Shown here: piece after piece, positions 59,501 to 64,000 of the stretch
Position numbering within the stretch: position 1 is the first letter of the stretch
How the letters are laid out: each line of letters starts with the position of its first letter
Notes under the pieces: model-generated
What the model was told of the DNA's origin: nothing
The model's database searches: none
Seen by the model: only the letters and a program-made list of their open reading frames with translations
Translations under genes and position numbers: made by a program
Assembly (NCBI GenBank): GCA_024449915.1
Contig: JAMZAV010001458.1
Span: 1-64,000 of the forward strand
Source: Sweltsa coloradensis
Lineage: Eukaryota > Arthropoda > Insecta > Plecoptera > Chloroperlidae
Reading direction: 5' to 3'
DNA: 64,000 nt

Positions 59501-62500
59501 CCAAGCTCTCCTCCGTTTTTTTAACAAACAAATCGTATTTGGGGGGGATTTAGTATTACCATGGAGTAAATATTTTTATTAGATAAAGTACATTCTTATA
59601 CATAACTTATAATATCATAATGTATCCTTAATATTATGTCACAATACTTTGTATCAATAAATGTAAATATAGAAGTTGGCTAGGCTTGAAGTGGCTTCAT
59701 AGCCCTATCATTATTATCATAATCGTTATCATCATCATCAACATCAAATATCAAATATCTTTGCCTCCCTGACTCTGTCCCGACCTTGGTCTGGATTGTA
59801 GTGTAAATCAAGTATTAAGCTTTTGATAATTTTCCGTTAGCCCTTACCCAATTCTGGTTTCTATATTCAAAAGGGATTGAGAATGAGAGACAAAGTGTGG
59901 CTTGTTGGTCTTGTGGTTAGCCTACCTGCTTCCAATGCAGACGTTTCAGGGTTCAATTCCCGCGTATGTCAGAAGTTTTTAACTTCTGATTTGGACTTAA
60001 GTCAATCAGTTCTTGTCTTAGAAATTTGTAAACTGTGACTTTGGAGCCGTCCTAGCAACGAGGCAAATAATAAATTTAAGGTTGTCCTCAATCGGCTATG
60101 TCTATTCTGGCGTTGGTCCGCAAGTGTTCGCAGTGTCCATTCCACTGATTGCTATATTTCCTATTAAAAATATCGATCTTTGGTTGGTTATCACTCATTC
60201 GTCGATTACGTCAGGGCCTACAGGGTTGGCTTGGTTGCTTTGGTTCATGAAAATCAGTTATGTGACTGAGATGGTTGACTCTTAATCCGGATTTATTTAT
60301 TTATTTATTCAACGTTTGAAACTTCTCAGTTGTAGCGTTTACTTTGAATGATTAAATTTTTTTATTTTTTTTTTAAATTTTTTTTTTACATTTTTGGGTT
60401 CACGGTCCCCCCAAATTTATCCTTTTGTGTTTAAGACACTAGATATTTATAATGGTTAAGAGCCTATTCATTTCAATTTTGTACAAATTACCACGCCTTA
60501 GAAATTACGTGTTTTGATTATTATCCAACATTTTTATTTTTTATATTATATTTATTTGAAAGCAATAGGCACTGCGACTGAGGTACATCTAAGTGTGGTC
60601 CAAGTTTCAGAGTTCAAAGATGTACCGTTTTCTCTGAAGGCTCTTATAACTTTCTGCGGAAAATAAAACCTCCACCAGCCAGCCAGCGGAAAGGATTTTA
60701 ACAATATGTTGAGGTCCTTTTTTTAACACAGAACGGGTTATCGGATCGGGGTGATTTTTTTGGTGGCACATGGACAACATATAAGGTTACATACCGAGTT
60801 TCAAGATTGTAAATCATTCGGGGCTGTGTGTGCAGATAGCTGAAAACCCCAAAACTCGGGTAGCTGTATACAGTGCAGTGATCGTCGTTGCCTAAGCAGT
60901 CGCGTGGTGCTTTGCTGCGGGCGAACGACCGTCGCCCCAGATTTAGTGAAATCTTCGTTCTTCCGACATAAATCAGACCATTTCTAATGTATATTTGATC
61001 AAAACTGTGTTTCAGTCATTACCAACTTTTTTGTTTCAGTATATAAACTTTATTTGCATCACACCCACACGTGCATTTTTCTGGTGCCATTTACAGTTTA
61101 CACAATACAGTGATGCAGAACTTGGAAAATGGAGCAGAATCTACGAACGACTTTTTATTTTATTTATTTATTTATTTATTAATTATTAATTAATTGTTAT
61201 TTATGGATTTTTTCAACGGCTTTCCTTTCCAGTTGCGGTGCTCGGCTCAAGAACAACAATCAGATCTTCACACTTTTAATTCATAGCAAAAACGTTTTAA
61301 CATCAATAAATATAATTTTTACATTTAAAAAAACTATGAGAAAATACTGTCGGCCCATCTGTTTTCATTAAATGTATGTAAGATGAAAGTCAAAATAAGA
61401 GTCACGCGTTAAACCAGATTTTTCGAACTAACCTGTAAACGAGATGGTCCTCCGTTCCTCCAGTGGCTGGGCCAAGGCGACGTGGGAGACCACACACTTC
61501 AAGTCCTTGCCGTTGAGTTGGGGCTGCAGCTGTAGTGTGAGGGTCTGCTTGATAGCCCCCATCGTCCAGGGCCACCTCCACTTGTTCTGAGCTCTAGCGT
61601 GAGTGATAACATCCTCGTGGATGACAGCGTTGCCCAGGACCCAGGACATGTTGGCGACAGGGCGACTCTCCTGCACCTCACAGGTGGCCGTAACGTTGTC
61701 TCCCGTGTAGACCAGGCTCAGAGTTGGTGCAGTCGGAGGACCTGGAGCATCACATGGCATGACTGAGAGAAACACTGTGACAACAGGACAACTCTGCTGC
61801 ACAGGTGGCCGGGATTCAAACAGGCTAGCAAGCCGCTATTGAAAATGAAACACAATATGACCCACGATTTAACTAGATAAGTTCCAAGCAAACACTCAAG
61901 GAACGCCTTGGTTTTATAATTGAGCCAGCCATAAGCTCAGTGCGGTGTCTACCTGCAGATGTCGCATGGTCAACAACGAGTTCAGCATCTCGCCGCTAGG
62001 GAGGGGTGGGTACAAACAAGTAGTGTAGGATGCTTGTTGCGTCGTGTCGATGATGAGGCACTGCTCGACGTGTCACCACCACCCATGTTGGTGGCTTTTT
62101 CAAGAATGATAATGATCGTTGCGCAAATCGGTTGACATCAACGTGTTTGGACGAACGATTTCGTCCTTTTAGAAATTTAGCGGGCGATAAATGACGTCAA
62201 CTGAACAAACCGTGGAGAAAAAAGTATGTCATCATGCTAAAAGTAAAGTTTTTGTCGTAGTTTAATCGGTTGAAACCAGCGTGATTATGTTGACAATCCC
62301 GGACGGGGTGTGTTGTACAAACAGTTAAAAGTAAGGTGTCTTAGGTAAGTGCCAGTGTGAGCCTGTTTTAACCAGATTCGAAATAGTAATTTTTCACAAT
62401 TCAACTTGTCCGTTCGAGACTTGGTCGGTGCAATAGACGTTAACTTTGTCATATATTGCTTCACTCGCACTTACTTAGCTCTGCCTGATCATCTTGCAAT

Positions 62501-63481
62501 AACTGTTTAAGAGTGTTTACGACACGCCCATAAGCACTCAAATTCAGATGTACAACGCTATGGAGAAAAATTGAAACGTCAAACGTGAATTTAAAAATGC
62601 ACAAGACACAGATATTTTTATGCTGAACAACATGCAACAAACAGAATTTATGTGTGCAATAAACTGTACTTTATACCATTGTTAAGCATAAAGTCAAGGC
62701 ATTGGGAAAAAGAAGAGGTTGCTCCCGTTACATTGACTTTACGCTTAACAATGGTGGGAGTAGGGATATGCCATAAAGCAATTCTGTTTGTTGTATGTTC
62801 TTCTGCATAAAAATATATGTCTTGTGCATTTTAGAATTCACGTTTGACGTTTCAACTTTTCTCTAGAGCGTTGTACATCTGAATTTGAGTGCTTACGGGA
62901 GTGTCAAGGTCATATTTGTCTAGTGCAGACTCTTGATTGAGTTTTATAGTCTTTGACCATCAAAATAATAAACAGGTTTTTGTAAAAATATCCATTTAAA
63001 AGGTTTCTGCTCCCGGTGATGATGCCTCTAAACCCAGAATGACATTAATTTTTGCAAATTTATTTACTCGTAGCAAATATTAAACAAGAAATAAAATAAA
63101 TACATTAATTATGTTGGAGCAAATAACTCTAGTTGAAGTCATTGAAGAAATACACCTTGACTCACGTGCCACGACGAGCGCAGTGAATCTGTAGTCATAC
63201 TTCCCTGTGGGAGAGTGAATATAACCGCCGACTAATCCGTTGTCCTCCTCAGTGATGCCTGTCAGCAGGAGGCCACACTCGCCGCTCTCGAGTCCGGCCC
63301 CGAGGTAGAGATGCCGACCGGTGCTCTGGGCAGGAGAAGTGTAGCCAATCAGACAGGCTCGATAGGTAGAAGTCGCAGGTGTCCAACGGTTCCCCCGCCT
63401 TCATCAGTATCCTCGCCGCCCCGCCCGGGAGAACGATTAGCTCTCTCTGTGTTGTAAGGGTGTTCGGGAGGGGTACTTCAT
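44238..63481 (-). CDS. multi-Ig-domain gene, partial: exons A-B-C-A-B-C-A-B-C-A-B
   Basis: Eleven exons, each one Ig-like domain, in transcription order A1 63481-63166, B1 61741-61433, C1 58565-58209, A2 54972-54643, B2 54389-54075, C2 53554-53198, A3 51952-51623, B3 50479-50168, C3 48697-48338, A4 48057-47725, B4 44549-44238. Every exon enters and leaves in phase 1, so any can be skipped or joined. The three types match those of the plus-strand gene. B resembles CD80-like C2-set domains, and the 'GECG' motif of A recalls Fasciclin-III-type arthropod Ig proteins; both are inferences. Signal and tail exons are not found. It may be one long gene or several genes of three domains. Confidence 0.8.
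44830..46795 (+). mobile_element. LINE (Jockey/CR1-like RT), 5' truncated, frameshifted
   Basis: Lies antisense in the intron between Ig exons A4 and B4. The RT reads in successive frames: 'SNKTPGLNGISNDFIKLAGN' and 'WVSPIPKDGKK' (44923-45408), 'NYRPVSLTSSVCKVFETLIS', 'LNTQHGFREGYSC' and 'LLDFSKAFDMVPHE' (45336-45650), 'GVPQGSVLGPLLFLIFINDI' and 'LFADDCILYM' (45647-45997), then 'NCKYLGALLNNKLNWGEYV' (46046-46339). The catalytic ADD is intact, but at least two frameshifts and a stop kill it. The 3' end is near 46795, after 'AATAAAGTTAATCT'. Confidence 0.85.
46800..47720. other. intron, no feature recognised
   Basis: AT-rich sequence between the LINE and exon A4. No exon or element borders are seen. 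Confidence 0.3.
47725..48057 (-). CDS. Ig exon A4
   Basis: 333 bases, acceptor CTTGCTACAG, donor GTAAGC, phase 1-1. 'LPGGEARFSLNGQGILIQC', 'STGRHLYLGAGLDSGECGLK' and 'NVSEADSGPVKLYI' are the A signature. The most diverged A copy, with its own N-terminal 'EWNPMPDHKLT'. Confidence 0.88.
48338..48697 (-). CDS. Ig exon C3
   Basis: 360 bases, donor GTGAGT, phase 1-1. 'GPSYNLVISPEHKNV', 'VSFTCTAAGIRLAGCQFSWW', 'YIYSGRGLRTGECGITL' and 'WMVACRVRHESGSWKYAWAE'. Four cysteines and the GRGL--G-CG block define type C. It aligns best with the start of the plus-strand C array ('YNL'). Confidence 0.9.
48700..49286. other. intron between Ig exons B3 and C3, part
   Basis: No element is recognised. A plus-strand open frame (48800-49090) matches nothing known. 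Confidence 0.25.
49287..49373 (-). pseudogene. possible short terminal exon, identity uncertain
   Basis: After 'CCAAATACAG', in phase 0, 28 codons read 'PLKVYDYTWNSSVDTTAVSA' then 'DDLMIVIN' and a stop. 'LKVYDY' is like the end of alpha-macroglobulin/thioester proteins, but the match is short. The phase does not fit the Ig exons. It may be chance or the relic of another gene. Confidence 0.2.
50168..50479 (-). CDS. Ig exon B3
   Basis: 312 bases, acceptor CTTGCTTCAG, donor GTGAGC, phase 1-1. 'GPPTEPTLTLTY', 'VTATCEVQESRPVAKMSWVL', 'DEWRWPWTTGAIKQTLTLEL' and 'LSCVVSHVTLNQHQP'. Sequence just after its donor repeats that after B2 (for example 'GCTGCACACGACGACAGAG' on the plus strand near 50095 and 54007), showing that intron was copied with the exon. 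Confidence 0.9.
51003..51425 (-). mobile_element. tRNA-headed SINE, minus orientation
   Basis: Tail near 51003, tRNA-like head near 51350-51420. It sits between Ig exons A3 and B3. Confidence 0.8.
51623..51952 (-). CDS. Ig exon A3
   Basis: 330 bases, donor GTGAGT, phase 1-1. 'DDDHLPTNLTTQRELIVLPG', 'TCYFYLPNETKRLVF', 'STGRHLYLGAGPESGECGLH' and 'NISDVDNGPVSSRI'. Intact. Confidence 0.9.
52125..52240 (-). repeat. intron segment duplicated with the Ig triad (copy near A3)
   Basis: 'GGCGAGGCGATAGTCGGAAA' and 'TCAGCTGTTCG' (52320) have counterparts near 55210 and 55350, upstream of A2. The A-exon duplication therefore carried at least 350 bases of upstream intron. Confidence 0.6.
53198..53554 (-). 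CDS. Ig exon C2
   Basis: 357 bases, donor GTAAGT, phase 1-1. 'GVSSFNLNIRPEHVHV', 'SVTFTCSADVALSGCQARWW', 'YSYSGRGLGAGDCGVTLQV' and 'WMVACRVRAKSGGWKYAWAD'. Intact; very like C1. Confidence 0.92.
54075..54389 (-). CDS. Ig exon B2
   Basis: 315 bases, phase 1-1, donor GTGAGC. 'LPTAPTLNQVATEYNVTATC', 'ESRPVANMSWLLGDAVID', 'WRWPWMTESIKQTLTVQLQP' and 'LLLCVVSHVALAKPLEIG'. Intact. Only about 250 bases separate it from exon A2. Confidence 0.92.
54643..54972 (-). CDS. Ig exon A2
   Basis: 330 bases, donor GTAAGT, phase 1-1. 'GKDPLPSIPTTPIELIVLPG', 'LDSCSFDLHGESALLDFEQG', 'STGRHLYLGAGPESGECGLH' and 'NITEADNGPARGYV'. Intact. Confidence 0.92.
55522..55795. mobile_element. 270-bp hairpin MITE of the GACGAGTGAG family
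   Basis: Left arm 'AGGAAAACGCCAAAGCCGTT' then 'GTTAGACGAGTGAGTGAG'; the right arm is the inverse, ending 'GGCGTTTTTCTA'. It shares border words with the element at 17739-18405. Confidence 0.7.
55793..55850 (+). repeat. decayed tRNA-like sequence
   Basis: 'GGATAAGGCGCC', 'ACTGGAATGTGGGAGACC' and 'GGGTCTAATCCC' follow the same plan as the tRNA-like sequence at 12983-13060, with a poor B box. Confidence 0.35.
55850..57170. other. intron between Ig exons C1 and A2, diffuse repeats
   Basis: 56905-57140 is an inverse relative of 27330-27560 ('GTTTCCAATATTATTTATTA', 'CTAGAGGACCTTGAC'). Elsewhere no feature is recognised. The plus-strand frame 56394-56726 looks like no known protein. Confidence 0.4.
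57175..58175. mobile_element. palindromic element with GAGCGAGCGTAGC ends
   Basis: Arms 57175-57590 and about 57765-58175 are inverse copies ('CTCTTATGGCTCGAAAGTCTG', 'GTTGCTGTATAG', 'GCCATGGTAACG' types). Its right end stops only about 35 bases before the donor of exon C1. Related to the repeats at 26316-27410. Confidence 0.65.
58209..58565 (-). CDS. Ig exon C1
   Basis: 357 bases, donor GTAAGT, phase 1-1. 'GVAISNPNIWPTHVRV', 'SISFNCSANVALAGCQFRWW', 'YSYSGRGLGAGDCGISMQV' and 'WMISCRVRAESGGWKYAWAD'. Intact. Confidence 0.92.
59040..59185 (-). mobile_element. LINE RT fragment
   Basis: 'ALREVFKYLRVTVDQHVVIW' is the post-catalytic 'FKYLGVTVD--L-W' block of LINE reverse transcriptases. Too short to assign. 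Confidence 0.4.
59197..59385. repeat. 190-bp hairpin element
   Basis: 'CGCCAAGCCAACCATTTTCG' and its inverse close an AT-rich centre. The arms also pair through the adjoining A/T-rich stretch. Confidence 0.65.
59390..59900. other. no feature recognised
   Basis: AT-rich intron sequence between B1 and C1. A short perfect hairpin 'GGAGAGCTTCCAAGCTCTCC' lies at about 59492-59511. Nothing else is seen. Confidence 0.3.
59905..60300 (+). mobile_element. tRNA-headed SINE, plus orientation
   Basis: Head 'GTTAGCCTACCTGCTTCCAA' with B box 'GGTTCAATTCCC'; the body is complete to a TTTATTTATTT tail. It sits between Ig exons B1 and C1. Confidence 0.8.
60300..61430. other. intron between B1 and C1, no gene
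   Basis: AT-rich, with poly-T runs near 60360 and (ATTT)n at 61155-61185. No exon is seen. Confidence 0.3.
61433..61741 (-). CDS. Ig exon B1
   Basis: 309 bases, donor GTTAGT, phase 1-1. 'GPPTAPTLSLVYTGDNVTAT', 'CEVQESRPVANMSWVLGNAV', 'WRWPWTMGAIKQTLTLQLQP' and 'LKCVVSHVALAQPLEERRTI'. Intact. Confidence 0.92.
62523..62905. mobile_element. 380-bp hairpin MITE
   Basis: Arms with 'AAGCACTCAAATTCAGATGT' and 'TCAAACGTGAATT' against their inverse around a centre of about 60 bases ('CATTGTTAAGCATAAAGTCA' and inverse are also paired). No coding capacity. Confidence 0.75.
63166..63481 (-). pseudogene. Ig exon A1, frameshifted by a 14-base deletion
   Basis: Acceptor CTCGTTACAG and donor GTGAGT are intact, but the exon is 316 bases against 330 in A2 and A3. 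It reads 'DEVPLPNTLTTQRELIVLPG' and 'LDTCDFYLSSLSDWLHF', then must change frame to continue 'SPAQSTGRHLYLGAGLESGE' and 'ITEEDNGLVGGYIHSP'. The lost bases lie before the STGRHLY block. Skipping it would keep the frame (phase 1-1), so the gene could tolerate the loss. Confidence 0.8.
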
Positions 63482-63555
63482 CTGTAACGAGAGAAAAACA
63501 CATTCCGTGTTGTTGTCACTCAGACTAGACTGGGTCAAGACCATTGATATTTAAC

Positions 63556-63945
63556 TACTGTAGGCTAGATTAGCAGTCGGTGGTCCACTTCCGTGACAAC
63601 TAGAATCGATCTTGAAATCCCAGTTTGCATGTTAATTAAATGGGAGCTATTTGTAGACCGAATATTTTTTAAGATTGCCGCCAGTTTGACAGCTGAGCAT
63701 ACTAGCCTTTAACATCAAATGATTACTAAATTCCCTTATGCAATAACGTCTTATTGTTTCTGTTTGTGCATTCCCATGCTGCACAAGCTAAAACCATATC
63801 AAACAATCCAGTTAAATACTTTATTGACTCGAAAAAGCATAAATTTAAACAGCAAATCGCCATCTTGAACTGGATTTTCGACGCTTCAATTTGCTACGCT
63901 CGCGTCTGTGCGAAAGTATTGAACACTGCTAATCTAGCCTACAAT
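63556..63945 (+). mobile_element. MITE with GTAGGCTAGAT ends, copy c
   Basis: Starts 'GTAGGCTAGATTAGCAGTCG' and ends 'CTGCTAATCTAGCCTAC', a clear inverted pair. It matches the two copies at 10661-11476 and gives the true length of the element, about 390 bp. No feature is seen from 63950 to 64000. Confidence 0.75.
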
Positions 63946-64000
63946 AGGGGTTTAATATCTATGGTCAAGACTGTCTAGTGTCCAGCTTCAGCCGGCCATA

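Overview
The window is invertebrate nuclear DNA. Genes are split by spliceosomal introns with clean GT-AG borders. Most of the rest is transposon debris: RTE-like and Jockey/CR1-like LINE pieces, a Penelope-like element with a GIY-YIG domain, tRNA-headed SINEs, hAT-like and TTAA-target MITEs, and long hairpin elements. There is no bacterial gene organisation. The domain types (a GPI-anchored trypsin, and Ig domains with a 'GECG' motif plus CD80-like domains) suit an arthropod such as a crustacean, but a lophotrochozoan is not excluded. No species is assigned.

Three host loci can be read. (1) A trypsin-like serine protease lies on the minus strand from 30785 to 9163. It has six coding exons, a full His/Asp/Ser triad, an Asp in the S1 pocket, a Gly/Pro/Ser/Asn-rich stalk and a C-terminal GPI-type signal. 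A second signal-peptide exon at 28658-28571 has the same splice phase and could be an alternative start. (2) Head-to-head with it, on the plus strand from 33371 to 42570, is a gene for a secreted protein: signal peptide, three Ig-like domains (here called C, A, B) and an Ala/Arg/Glu-rich coiled-coil tail. Its first exon encodes the same signal peptide as the protease, because exon 1, promoter and intron start lie in an inverted duplication (30.65-31.18 kb and 32.99-33.47 kb). (3) On the minus strand from 63481 to 44238 is an array of Ig exons in the order A-B-C-A-B-C-A-B-C-A-B, all phase 1-1. It uses the same three domain types and is made by repeated duplication of the C-A-B triad together with its introns. 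The first A exon has a 14-base deletion. Its signal and tail exons are not visible.

The most unusual structure is a repeated kind of tandem array. In three exons of two neighbouring genes, the stretch [end of intron + 3' splice site + first part of exon] is tandemly amplified: about 6 copies (period about 92 bp) at protease exon 3, about 29 copies (mean spacing about 146 bp) at the Ig C exon of the plus-strand gene, and 2 copies (144 bp) at its A exon. Each array offers several equivalent acceptors before one complete exon. The plus-strand Ig region (35.4-41.7 kb) also carries many one-base losses and base-into-homopolymer changes, so part of its decay may be sequencing or assembly error.

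Layout: 0-1.7 kb inverted SINE pair with nested MITE; 1.7-6.6 kb old LINE; 7.2-8.8 kb duplicated hairpin elements; 9.2-30.8 kb protease gene with transposon-filled introns; 30.6-33.5 kb inverted promoter and exon 1 block; 33.4-42.6 kb plus-strand Ig gene; 43.5 kb orphan serine-protease-homologue exon; 44.2-63.5 kb minus-strand Ig exon array with a LINE and several MITEs in its introns.
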